A DNA stretch of 64,000 bases from NCBI GenBank assembly GCA_016717325.1, contig JADKFV010000026.1, positions 1 to 64,000 of the forward strand, given 5' to 3'. The notes beneath the pieces were generated by a model, which was not told the DNA's origin, ran no database searches, and saw only the letters and a list, made by a program, of their open reading frames with translations. This stretch comes from Bacteroidota bacterium. GTDB lineage: Bacteria > Bacteroidota > Bacteroidia > AKYH767-A > OLB10. Position numbers and translations under genes: made by a program. Below are positions 1-9,182 of this stretch, piece by piece; the stretch's first letter is position 1, and the number at the start of each line of letters is the position of its first letter.

Positions 1-13
1 TACAGTAAATCCA

Positions 14-1969
14 TTGCCTACGCCATCTATCACTGGTGCATTGGCATTTTGTGCAGGTGGTTCAACTACTTTAAGTGCTGGTTCATTTGCCAGTTACTTA
101 TGGAGTACAATGGAATCATCATCAACTATATCAGTTACTACTGCTGGCACATTTACAGTAACTGTAACCGATGGCAATGGTTGCACGGCTTCCACTTCGG
201 CCACAACCACTATTGATGTTGCTCCTACAGCAACAGCAGGTGCAGACATAGCAGGTTGTGTGTGCTGCAGTACGGTATTTACTGTAACCGGTAGCATAGG
301 CGGCAGTGCAACTGGTGCCAGTTGGAATAGCAACGGTGGCGGTCTTTTCAGCAACGGTGGTGCTTGGAGTGGCACAGGTGAAACTTACACTCCGGCAGGT
401 TCTGATTTAGTTGGAGCTTTCCCCAAAATAATAACAGTAACATTAACTACCAATGCTAACGGAACATGTCCTTCGGCAGTAAGTACATTAACAATAACAT
501 TAAATCAGGTTCCAAATCTTGTAACCACACCGGCAGTAATGTGTGTAGGCGGCACAAGAGATTTGTCATTGCTTGTAACAGATGCAAATACTACCACAGG
601 TACATTGGCATATTATGCAACTTTATTAGATGCACAAAATGAAACAAATGCCATCAGTGCCATTGTAAGTAATACAACCGGTACTTTCTACATTCGTAAA
701 AACACCAGCACTACACCGGTATGTTCAGATATTGAATCGGTGGTGATATCGGCTACTACTTTATCTTTATCCGAAACACATGTAAATGTATTGTGTAACG
801 GAGCTTTAACAGGTTCGATAGATATAACAACTACACCGGGCTTAGCACCTTATACTTATGCATGGAGCGATGGCGCAGTAACTACAGAAGACCGTACAGG
901 TATTGCAGCAGGTCTGTACACAGTAACAGTAAGCGATGCTAACGGATGTACTTTCTCATTAGCAAATATATTAGTAGGTCAGCCCGGCTCGGCCGTAAGT
1001 GCATTATGCAGCGGAACCAACGTTGCCTGCTTTGGCGGTGCAACCGGTTCGGCAAGTGTATTGGCAAGCGGAGGCACCGGCACATTAACTTATGTATGGA
1101 GTAATTCGAATACCAATACGGGCACAAGCATATCAGGCCTCATAGCTGGCATTTATACTGTAACTGTAACAGATGCAAACTTATGTACAGCAACATGCAG
1201 CTACACAGTAACACAGCCTGCCTCGGCATTAACAGCAACATGCAGCGGAACAAATGTGGCTTGCTTTGGTGCTAGCACAGGTTCGGCAAGTGTGGTAGCA
1301 GCTAATGGCACAAGTGGATATACTTATGTATGGAGTAACTCGAATACAAATACAGGCACAAGCATAACAGGCCTCGCAGCCGGAACGTACACAGTAACAG
1401 TAACCGATGCCAATGGTTGTACTGCAACATGCAGCTACACAGTAACACAGCCTGCAACAGCAGTAACAGCAACCTGCAGCGGAACAAATGTGGCCTGCTT
1501 TGGTGCAAGCACAGGTTCGGCAAGTGTGGTAGCAGCTGATGGCACAAGTGGTTATACTTATGTATGGAGTAATTCGAACACAAATACAGGCACAAGCATA
1601 ACAGGGCTTGCAGCCGGAACGCATACAGTAAGCGTAACCGATGCCATGGTTTGCTGCAACATGCAGCTACACAGTAACGCCTGCAACAGCAGTACACCGG
1701 CTGGAAATGTGGCTTGCTTTGGTGCAAGCACAGGTTCGGCAAGTGTGGTAGCAGCTGATGGCACAAGTGGTTATACCTACGTATGGAGTAATTCAAATAC
1801 AAATACAGGCACAAGCATAACAGGCCTTATGGCTGGTACGTATACAGTAACCGTAACCGATGCCAATGGCTGCACAACATGCGTTATGGTAACACAACCC
1901 GCGGCATTGCAGCAACCTGCAGCGGCAAATGTGGCTTTGGTGCTAGCACAGGTACGGCAAGTGTGGTAG
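14..1969 (+). CDS. SprB-repeat adhesin, segment 1 (N-terminal part in window)
   Basis: This is the first in-frame piece of the adhesin. The frame is already open at base 2, and the apparent TTG start at 14 is only the first candidate codon, so the true N-terminus is off the window. After one SprB-like unit comes a roughly 180-residue module (about bases 226-760) with a CxCC cysteine cluster (GCVCCS); a related copy lies at 4990-5545. From about 780 on it is SprB units, and from 1004 units of exactly 78 codons that are nearly identical. Around 1640-1720 one unit is garbled: the usual NGCTATCSYTVTQP stretch reads as an unrelated sequence although the DNA is still recognisable with several small deletions. 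The frame is lost at about 1900-1945. Confidence 0.75.
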   Translation: MPTPSITGALAFCAGGSTTLSAGSFASYLWSTMESSSTISVTTAGTFTVTVTDGNGCTASTSATTTIDVAPTATAGADIAGCVCCSTVFTVTGSIGGSATGASWNSNGGGLFSNGGAWSGTGETYTPAGSDLVGAFPKIITVTLTTNANGTCPSAVSTLTITLNQVPNLVTTPAVMCVGGTRDLSLLVTDANTTTGTLAYYATLLDAQNETNAISAIVSNTTGTFYIRKNTSTTPVCSDIESVVISATTLSLSETHVNVLCNGALTGSIDITTTPGLAPYTYAWSDGAVTTEDRTGIAAGLYTVTVSDANGCTFSLANILVGQPGSAVSALCSGTNVACFGGATGSASVLASGGTGTLTYVWSNSNTNTGTSISGLIAGIYTVTVTDANLCTATCSYTVTQPASALTATCSGTNVACFGASTGSASVVAANGTSGYTYVWSNSNTNTGTSITGLAAGTYTVTVTDANGCTATCSYTVTQPATAVTATCSGTNVACFGASTGSASVVAADGTSGYTYVWSNSNTNTGTSITGLAAGTHTVSVTDAMVCCNMQLHSNACNSSTPAGNVACFGASTGSASVVAADGTSGYTYVWSNSNTNTGTSITGLMAGTYTVTVTDANGCTTCVMVTQPAALQQPAAANVALVLAQVRQVW

Positions 1970-3300
1970 CAGCTGATGGCACAAGCGGATATACTTATGT
2001 ATGGAGCAACTCGAATACAAATACAGGCACAACCATAACAGGCCTCGCAGCCGGAACGTACACAGTAACCGTAACCGATGCCAATGGCTGTACTGCAACT
2101 TGCAGCTATACAGTAACACAACCTGCAGCGGCATTAACTGCTACCTGCAGTGGAACAAATGTGGCTTGCTTTGGTGCAAGCACAGGTTCGGTAAGTGTGG
2201 TAGCAGCTAATGGCACAAGCGGATATACTTATGTATGGAGGCTCGAATCAAATACAGGCACAACCATATGGGCCTCGCAGCCGGAACGTATACAGTAACC
2301 GTAACCGATGCCAATGGCTGCACAGCAACTTGCAGTTATATGGTAACACAACCTGCAGCGGCATTGACAGCAACCTGCAGCGGAACAAATGTGGCTTGCT
2401 TTGGTGCAAGCACAGGTTCGGCAAGTGTGGTAGCAGCGATGGTACAAGGGGTTATACCTATGTATGGAGTAATTCGAATACAAATACAGGCACAAGCATA
2501 ACAGGGCTTGCAGCCGGAACGTATACAGTAACCGTAACCGATGCCAATGGTTGCACTGCAACATGCAGCCATCAGTAACACAGCCTGCAACAGCAGTAAC
2601 AGCAACCTGCAGCGGAACAAATGTGGCTTGCTTTGGTGCAAGCACAGGTTCGGCAAGTGTTGTAGCAGCTAATGGCACAAGTGGTTATACCTATGTATGG
2701 AGTAATTCGAACACAAATACAGGCACAAGCATAACAGGGCTTGCAGCCGGAACGTATACAGTAACCGTAACCGATGCCAATGGCTGTACTGCAACATGCA
2801 GCTACACAGTAACACAGCCTGCAACAGCAGTAACAGCAACCTGCAGCGGAACAAATGTGGCTTGCTTTGGTGCAAGCACAGGTTCGGCAAGTGTGGTAGC
2901 AGCTAATGGCACAAGTGGATATACCTACGTATGGAGTAATTCGAACACAAATACAGGCACAAGCATAACAGGGCTTGCAGCCGGAACGTATACAGTAACC
3001 GTAACCGATGCCAATGGTTGCACAGCAACATGTGGCTACACTGTAACACAGCCTGCAACAGCAGTAACAGCAACCTGCAGCGGAACAAATGTGGCTTGCT
3101 TTGGTGCAAGCACAGGTTCGGCAAGTGTGGTAGCAGCTGATGGCACAAGCGGTTATACCTATGTATGGAGTAATTCGAACACAAATACAGGCACAAGCAT
3201 AACAGGGCTTGCAGCCGGAACGTATACAGTAACAGTAACCGATGCCAATGGCTGCACAGCAACATGTAGCTACACAGTAACACAGCCTGCCTCGGCTGTT
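1004..3300 (+). repeat. Tandem array of near-identical 234-bp (78-codon) adhesin repeats
   Basis: The mark 'tgcagcggaac' recurs at constant spacing: units begin at about 1004, 1238 and 1472, and again at 2605, 2839 and 3073, each 234 bp apart. Between 1700 and 2600 about four more units are visible but are short by a few to some tens of bases in all. That gives about ten units. The last three are almost identical at DNA level, which implies recent expansion or gene conversion. Copy number in the real genome is uncertain because such arrays are easily collapsed in assembly. Confidence 0.9.
1879..2578 (+). CDS. SprB-repeat adhesin, garbled segment 2 (three short frames)
   Basis: Three overlapping short ORFs in successive frames (1879-2298, 2235-2501, 2210-2578) together encode about three consecutive 78-residue SprB units. 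Each unit can be read from ATCSGTNVACFG through GTSGYTYVWSNSNTNT to AGTYTVTVTDANGC, but every unit loses one or a few bases relative to its neighbours, for example a shortened stretch at 2238-2275 and at 2437-2450. No single frame is functional as written. The best reading is one continuous coding region with consensus errors in near-identical repeats. Real degeneration by recombination between repeats is the alternative. Confidence 0.55.
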
Positions 3301-3990
3301 AGCGCTGTATGTGCGGTTACACAGCTAATAACAGTATTAGGTAATGATGGTGAGATTACGGTAACCCCCGGTGGTGGTACTCCCGGTTACACATACTTAT
3401 GGAGCGATGGACAATTAACACCTACCGCCACAGGATTGGTGGCAGGTACGTATACAGTAACAGTGAAGGATGCAAATAATTGCACTGCCACATGTTCATC
3501 AACCTTGGCTTCCTTCCTTCCACTAAGTGTGGTTTGCAGTGCTACTAATATTCCTTGCAATCCTGGCACTAACGGCACAGCCACGGTTGTTGCAAGCGGA
3601 GGTTCCACGCCATATTCATATGCGTGGAGTTCGGGCCCTGCCACTTCCAGTATTACAGGCTTGTCTGCGGGTACATACACAGTTATCGTTACCGATAACA
3701 TTGGGGTAACAGCATCATGTCAGGCTACAGTAACAATGCCGGCATCGCCACTTAGCCTTTCAAAATCTTTCTCTGATTCGATATGTAATGGAAGTACACG
3801 GGGTGTAGTGTTCATAAATCCAACAGGAGGCACTCCGCCTTACACATTTTTGTGGACGAATGGTTCAACCATGCCTTCCATCACCGGTCTCACTGCCGGC
3901 ACTTACACCATAGTTGTAACTGATGCAAATGGTTTGTACAAAGTCAAATTCCACCACCATATACTCGCGCAATTGCGGCAATATTACTGA
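2551..3990 (+). CDS. SprB-repeat adhesin, segment 3
   Basis: The piece holds the last three, almost identical 78-codon units of the tandem array (repeat marks at 2605, 2839 and 3073, exactly 234 bp apart), followed by three more diverged SprB units. Each array unit carries four cysteines (ATCSG, VACFG, GCTATCS). The ORF ends at a TGA at 3988-3990 because of one extra T near 3933-3936: without it the frame reads NGCTKSNSTTIYSRNCGNIT and joins the next segment. A compensating missing T at about 4008-4010 restores frame 1. Confidence 0.75.
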   Translation: MHCNMQPSVTQPATAVTATCSGTNVACFGASTGSASVVAANGTSGYTYVWSNSNTNTGTSITGLAAGTYTVTVTDANGCTATCSYTVTQPATAVTATCSGTNVACFGASTGSASVVAANGTSGYTYVWSNSNTNTGTSITGLAAGTYTVTVTDANGCTATCGYTVTQPATAVTATCSGTNVACFGASTGSASVVAADGTSGYTYVWSNSNTNTGTSITGLAAGTYTVTVTDANGCTATCSYTVTQPASAVSAVCAVTQLITVLGNDGEITVTPGGGTPGYTYLWSDGQLTPTATGLVAGTYTVTVKDANNCTATCSSTLASFLPLSVVCSATNIPCNPGTNGTATVVASGGSTPYSYAWSSGPATSSITGLSAGTYTVIVTDNIGVTASCQATVTMPASPLSLSKSFSDSICNGSTRGVVFINPTGGTPPYTFLWTNGSTMPSITGLTAGTYTIVVTDANGLYKVKFHHHILAQLRQYY

Positions 3991-3993
3991 CCC

Positions 3994-6900
3994 ATGTATA
4001 TGTTAAACAACGCCTCGGGTTTAATACCGGGCGATGGACAGTTTTCGGAGACGGTTCTCGTTTATGGTGGTATAGGCCCTTACACAGTATTGTCGTCTTC
4101 TAATATATTTACTTTAGCTAGCCCTGCCCCTCCGGGTGCGCCAATTCCGGTGCCTAACGGTACTCCTTTGGTGCCATTTGCAAATAAAGATAGCGCAAAC
4201 ATTAATTTCAAAATTGTTGATGCACTGCCATGGACAATGACCGTTGAAGATTCCATAGGTCAATTATTTACAATAGGTAATGTTTGTAGTTACCCAACCG
4301 CACCGGTGGTTAGTGGCAATGTGGTGGTATGTCAAAATACTTCTCCTGCTCCCGATTTAACAACCTATGTTACCGGAGCAAATTTAAAATGGTACTCAGC
4401 TCAAACAGGTGGCACAGGTTCAAATTCGGCACCAATAGTAAACACGGCAATTGCCGGTACAAATACTTACTATGTAAGTCAGGATCCGGGACCGGGTTGC
4501 GAAAGCCCGCGCAGCGCAATCACTGTAACGGTTAATCCCGCTCCGGTTGTAGTTATGAGTTCTACTGTTGTAACATGTTTTGGTGGCAATGATGGCTCTG
4601 CAACGGTAACAGCAAGCGGTGGTACAGGCGCTCTCACTATTTTGTGGAATACCTTTGCCAGCACTTCTACCATATCAGGCTTAATAGCCGGCACATATTC
4701 GGTTACTGTAACCGATGCAAATGGTTGCACCACAACAGCCACAGTGGCGGTAACATCAAACCCACAGGTGGTAGTAACACCAACTGCCACACCGGCTGCT
4801 GTTTGCGAAGGTTCTTCTTCAACGATCGATGCCACAGGAGCAGTAACGTATTCCTGGATGCCGGGTCCGCTTTCTGGCGCTTCAGTTTCGGTAACACCTG
4901 CCGCTACTACTACGTATACTGTAACCGGTAGCGATGCAAATAACTGTACCGGAACGGCCACTATCACGGTTACGGTAGATCCGATAGCCACAGTAAATGC
5001 CGGTGCCGATATAACCCTTTGCGGTTGTTGCGGTGCTTTGGCTTCGCTAAACGGAACAATTGGTGGTTCGGCCACTTCGGCCACATGGACCATAGTGCCA
5101 AACCCTGCCGATGCAAATTATTTAGGTACAGGTACACTTACTAATCCTACAAGTTTATCTACTGCCGAATACACGCCTTCGGCTGCCGATGCCGGTCATG
5201 TGGTTGCTATACAATTAACAACCAATGATCCTGCGGGTGTTTGCGATGCAGTTTCCGATATCATGTTAATAACAGTGAATGAATGTCCTGATATCACTAC
5301 AACAAACGATACTATATGCGCTCCGGGCGCTGCTTCATACGATTTGTTAACGCGTGTTACAAATGTAAATGCAATACCTGCTACCACAACTTTCCATGCC
5401 ACGCTTGCCGATGCACAGGGTAATACAGGTGCATTGACAAATCCTTTGGCTATTGCCGCTACTACTAAGTTTTATGTAAGACGCGCCACTTCTACCATCC
5501 CTGTTTGTAAAGACATCGATTCTATTTTGGTAGTTGTACTTACACCTGTAACCGTAACAGCCACTCCCGATACTTTTATTTGTAATGGTTCGAGTGTGGT
5601 GTTACATGCTATTACCGCTGGTGGAATGCCTAATCCAGCTTATACTTATGCGTGGTCACCTGCGCTTGGTTTATCGTCTACTACCAGCAGTGCACCTACG
5701 GCCACGCCTACGGTAACTACAATATACACAGTATTGGTTACCGACCGCAACGGATGTACCGCAACCGATGATGTGACCATTACTGTAAGCGCAGCAATAA
5801 ATATTGCACATACTCAAACCGATTCAATTTGTGTGGGAAGTAATGCCGGCATAATAAATATTAACGTTACCGGTGGAATAGCGCCATATTCTTATTTATG
5901 GAATGGTACAATCACTACACAAAACCTTTCGGGCTTAGTGGCCGGAACGTATACAGTAGTGGTTACAGATAACATTGGTTGCACCAAGAGCCTTACAGTA
6001 GTAATTTATGAACGTGTATGCACTACAATCTTCGACCCATGTATATGTTTAGATAACGCGAGTGGGTTAGTACCCGGTGATGGTCAGTTTTCTGAAACCG
6101 TTTCGGTAGTAGGTGGTATTAAGCCGTACACAGTGACTTCAAGCACAGGTGTTTATGACTTTACGTTAAGCCCGGCCCCTCCGGCACCTCCTGTTCCGTT
6201 GGCAAATGGCACTGTTCTTAGTTCTACTGCTAAACCTGACAGTGCATATATAACTTTCAAAACTGTGGATGCGGAGCCTTATTCAATCACAATAACGGAT
6301 TCAGTTGGCCAGGTATTTACCATAGGTAACACATGTTTCTATCCATTACCTCCGGTGGTTACTTCGCCAGTTTCAGTTTGTCAGAATACTCCTGATGTAA
6401 CCTTGTCAACATTGGTTACTTCCGGCACCAATTTAACATGGTACGATGTTCAAACGGGCGGAGTAGGAACTACAAATTCACCGGTTGTATCAACTGCAAT
6501 GGCAGGAACATTTACATTTTATGTTTCGCAGGATCCAGCCCCATTGTGCGAAAGCCCTCGTTCAGAAGTTACCGTTGTGGTATTGGAAGCACCAATGCTT
6601 GCAGGTAATTCAGGAAGTGTATCTTGTAATGGTGGTGTTGATGGATATATCACTTTGTCGTCCACACTTGGAACTGGCCCATATGATTATACTATCGTTC
6701 CAAATCCAAATGGCCAATCGTTTACAGATGAAAATGGCACTGTAGTTTTCAATAACTTACCGGCAGGTACGTATACAGTAACAGTAACCGATGCTAATGG
6801 CTGCACCGCTACAGGAATTTATATTGTACTCGAGCCTTCTCAACTCGACAAAACGGTTACTTTAGCGCAACCGTTGTGCCCCGGAGGTACGGGCAGTGTA

Positions 6901-8232
6901 ACAGTTGTAGCTACAGGTGGCACACCATGGTTAGGCATTGTACATCCTGCGGGCTACGAGTATTCGATAGATGGTGGTACAGTTCAGTTTACAGGAGTCT
7001 TCACTGGTATAGTAGCAGGAATTCATACTGTTACCATTCAGGATTCATTGGGTTGTATTACCACAGCGGTATTTACAATAGTTGCTCCATCGGCATTTAT
7101 TTGTGATGGTAATGTTATAAATGTAACATGTCCCGGAGGTAATGATGGTTCCATAACCACCAATATTAGTGGAGGCACAGGCGCCTATACATATGTTTGG
7201 AGCCACAATGCTTTATTGAATTCGCCAAACGCCACTGGTTTATCGGCCGGTACGTATACAGTTACTGTTACCGATGCCAATGGTTGCACACACTCATGCA
7301 GCTACACAGTGATGAACAAAACATTCTGGTCGGCAACTATGTCTGTATGCCAGCCTATAAGCTGCAATGGCGGAACCAACGGCAGTGTATGCATCACCAA
7401 TGTATTGGGTGGCACACCATGGTCGGGCAACGGTCCACATACGGAATTGTATAACTATACATGGAATACATTACCAGTACAAACAACATCCAGCGCCACA
7501 GGCTTAGCGGCCGGAACATATTCTGTACTGGTACAGGATTCGTTGGGATGCGATACTACATTTACTATCACATTAGGCCAGCCAACAGCTATCACGTTTA
7601 CTCAAAACTGTGTAAACAGCACATGCTTTGGAGCAAATAATGGTCAGGTACAAATTACAGGCATAGCAGGTGGCACACCGGGTCTTGCACCCAACCAATA
7701 CACTATTACATTCACACCGGGTGGAATACAAACAGGCACATCGGCAACAATTTCGAACCTTGCTCCTGGAGTGTATACATTTACTATAGCAGATGCAAAT
7801 GGATGTACAGCCACAGGTTCGTGCACCATTACACAGCCGGCCGACATCAATATTGCTGGCGTGGTTACAAATGTAAGCTGTAATGGCGGAGCCAATGGTT
7901 CGATAAATGTGACCACAACGGGAGGGCCATCTGGCACGTATACGTATGTATGGAATAATGGCACATCAAACTTTGCAACAACCGAAGATGTTTCGGGATT
8001 ATCGGCAGGTGCGTATACAGTAACAGTAACAGATGGATTGTGCACTAAATCAGCCTCGTTTACAGTAGTACAGCCTATGGCATTGGGTTGTGTATGCCCC
8101 GGCAGCATAACCAATGTAAGCTGCTTTGGCGGAAACAACGGTAGTATCACTGTAACGCCTACAGGCGGCACTGCGCCTATTCCTATGCATGGAGTACGCG
8201 GAGCGCCACTCAAACCATTTCGGGTCTCATAG
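3994..8232 (+). CDS. SprB-repeat adhesin, segment 4 with duplicated large modules
   Basis: This 1412-residue piece contains ten or so SprB units interleaved with larger modules. One module type of about 180 residues, beginning DPCICL(N/D)NASGL and ending near ESPRSxxTV, occurs at about 3990-4536 and again at 6037-6579. The other, with a CxCC cluster (LCGCCG, about 4990-5545), is related to the module in segment 1. The frame breaks at about 8170-8200, where a unit whose expected text is PYSYAWSNGATT is written with several single-base losses. SprB units then continue in frame 3. Confidence 0.8.
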   Translation: MYMLNNASGLIPGDGQFSETVLVYGGIGPYTVLSSSNIFTLASPAPPGAPIPVPNGTPLVPFANKDSANINFKIVDALPWTMTVEDSIGQLFTIGNVCSYPTAPVVSGNVVVCQNTSPAPDLTTYVTGANLKWYSAQTGGTGSNSAPIVNTAIAGTNTYYVSQDPGPGCESPRSAITVTVNPAPVVVMSSTVVTCFGGNDGSATVTASGGTGALTILWNTFASTSTISGLIAGTYSVTVTDANGCTTTATVAVTSNPQVVVTPTATPAAVCEGSSSTIDATGAVTYSWMPGPLSGASVSVTPAATTTYTVTGSDANNCTGTATITVTVDPIATVNAGADITLCGCCGALASLNGTIGGSATSATWTIVPNPADANYLGTGTLTNPTSLSTAEYTPSAADAGHVVAIQLTTNDPAGVCDAVSDIMLITVNECPDITTTNDTICAPGAASYDLLTRVTNVNAIPATTTFHATLADAQGNTGALTNPLAIAATTKFYVRRATSTIPVCKDIDSILVVVLTPVTVTATPDTFICNGSSVVLHAITAGGMPNPAYTYAWSPALGLSSTTSSAPTATPTVTTIYTVLVTDRNGCTATDDVTITVSAAINIAHTQTDSICVGSNAGIININVTGGIAPYSYLWNGTITTQNLSGLVAGTYTVVVTDNIGCTKSLTVVIYERVCTTIFDPCICLDNASGLVPGDGQFSETVSVVGGIKPYTVTSSTGVYDFTLSPAPPAPPVPLANGTVLSSTAKPDSAYITFKTVDAEPYSITITDSVGQVFTIGNTCFYPLPPVVTSPVSVCQNTPDVTLSTLVTSGTNLTWYDVQTGGVGTTNSPVVSTAMAGTFTFYVSQDPAPLCESPRSEVTVVVLEAPMLAGNSGSVSCNGGVDGYITLSSTLGTGPYDYTIVPNPNGQSFTDENGTVVFNNLPAGTYTVTVTDANGCTATGIYIVLEPSQLDKTVTLAQPLCPGGTGSVTVVATGGTPWLGIVHPAGYEYSIDGGTVQFTGVFTGIVAGIHTVTIQDSLGCITTAVFTIVAPSAFICDGNVINVTCPGGNDGSITTNISGGTGAYTYVWSHNALLNSPNATGLSAGTYTVTVTDANGCTHSCSYTVMNKTFWSATMSVCQPISCNGGTNGSVCITNVLGGTPWSGNGPHTELYNYTWNTLPVQTTSSATGLAAGTYSVLVQDSLGCDTTFTITLGQPTAITFTQNCVNSTCFGANNGQVQITGIAGGTPGLAPNQYTITFTPGGIQTGTSATISNLAPGVYTFTIADANGCTATGSCTITQPADINIAGVVTNVSCNGGANGSINVTTTGGPSGTYTYVWNNGTSNFATTEDVSGLSAGAYTVTVTDGLCTKSASFTVVQPMALGCVCPGSITNVSCFGGNNGSITVTPTGGTAPIPMHGVRGAPLKPFRVS

Positions 8233-8279
8233 CAGGAACATATACAGTAACAATAACCGATGCCAACGGTTGTACCCAT

Positions 8280-9182
8280 ATGTCATCTATGACAGTGACA
8301 CAACCGACAGTGCTTACTGCAACATGTTCTGCTATCAATAGCGTAAGCTGTAATGGCGGAGCAAATGGCAGCGCACAGGTAGTAGCAGCCGGAGGAATAG
8401 CCCCCTATACTTATTTATGGAGTAATGGTCAGGCAACAGCAACTGCCACAGGTTTGGCAGCCGGTAATTATCAGGTAACGGTTACAGATGCCAATGGTTG
8501 TACAGCAACATGCTCGGTAACAATTACGCAGCCAACAGCGCTGGCTACCACCACCACTAAAACCAATGTAAGTTGTGCCAAAGGCAAAGATGGCACGGCA
8601 GGTGTAAAAGCCAGCGGAGGCACATCACCATACACTTATTTATGGAGTAATGGAAAGACAACAAATACCATTTCAGGGCTTGGTGCCGGAACGTATACCG
8701 TAACGGTTACCGATAGCAAAGGCTGCACCAAAATTGCCACTGTAACGGTTACTCAACCTCCTGTATTGGCGGTATTGTTTACTTCAACAAACGTAAGTTG
8801 TAACGGAGGCAATAATGCAACCATTACTTTAACACCAACGGGTGGCACACCATTTACCACAGGGCCAACACCACGTTATATTTTCGACTGGTACAACATC
8901 CCATTTGGAGCCACGATAAATGGTACTAATAACACACAGGGTGTAAATCAGGTTCTTAGCGGCCCTGCCGGTATGTATTGGGTGAAAGTAAAAGACAGCA
9001 AAGGCTGTATCACAACAGCGTGTGTAGTAATTACACAACCAACATCACCTTTGGCGTTGGCAATAACAAGTGTAAATGTAAATGTAATGGTGGAAGCAAT
9101 GGTATGGCCACCGCACAAGTTACTGGCGGCACATCGCCATACACTTACGTATGGAGCAACGCGAAAACAACAGCAACAGTAA
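8280..9182 (+). CDS. SprB-repeat adhesin, segment 5
   Basis: About four SprB units lie in frame 3. Coding similarity actually begins upstream at about 8200, before the first ATG-like start. Units here are less alike than in the 5' array (for example VSCAKGKDGT and VSCNGGNNAT), as expected of older, diverged repeats. The frame is lost at about 9070-9080, where one A seems to be missing from a short A run: adding it gives NVKCNGGSNG and joins segment 6. The C-terminal 35 residues or so of this ORF are therefore out of frame and not real protein. Confidence 0.75.
   Translation: MSSMTVTQPTVLTATCSAINSVSCNGGANGSAQVVAAGGIAPYTYLWSNGQATATATGLAAGNYQVTVTDANGCTATCSVTITQPTALATTTTKTNVSCAKGKDGTAGVKASGGTSPYTYLWSNGKTTNTISGLGAGTYTVTVTDSKGCTKIATVTVTQPPVLAVLFTSTNVSCNGGNNATITLTPTGGTPFTTGPTPRYIFDWYNIPFGATINGTNNTQGVNQVLSGPAGMYWVKVKDSKGCITTACVVITQPTSPLALAITSVNVNVMVEAMVWPPHKLLAAHRHTLTYGATRKQQQQ

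Noticed and set aside
1229..3283. Long open frames on the reverse strand across the adhesin repeats (Cys- and Leu-rich)
   Set aside because: They repeat with the 234-bp period and are mirror frames of the coding strand. Their composition is extreme and no start, signal or domain is present.
1004..3300. Regular array considered as CRISPR
   Set aside because: The period is 234 bp, an exact multiple of three, with the whole unit conserved and translated. There are no short repeats with unique spacers and no cas genes.
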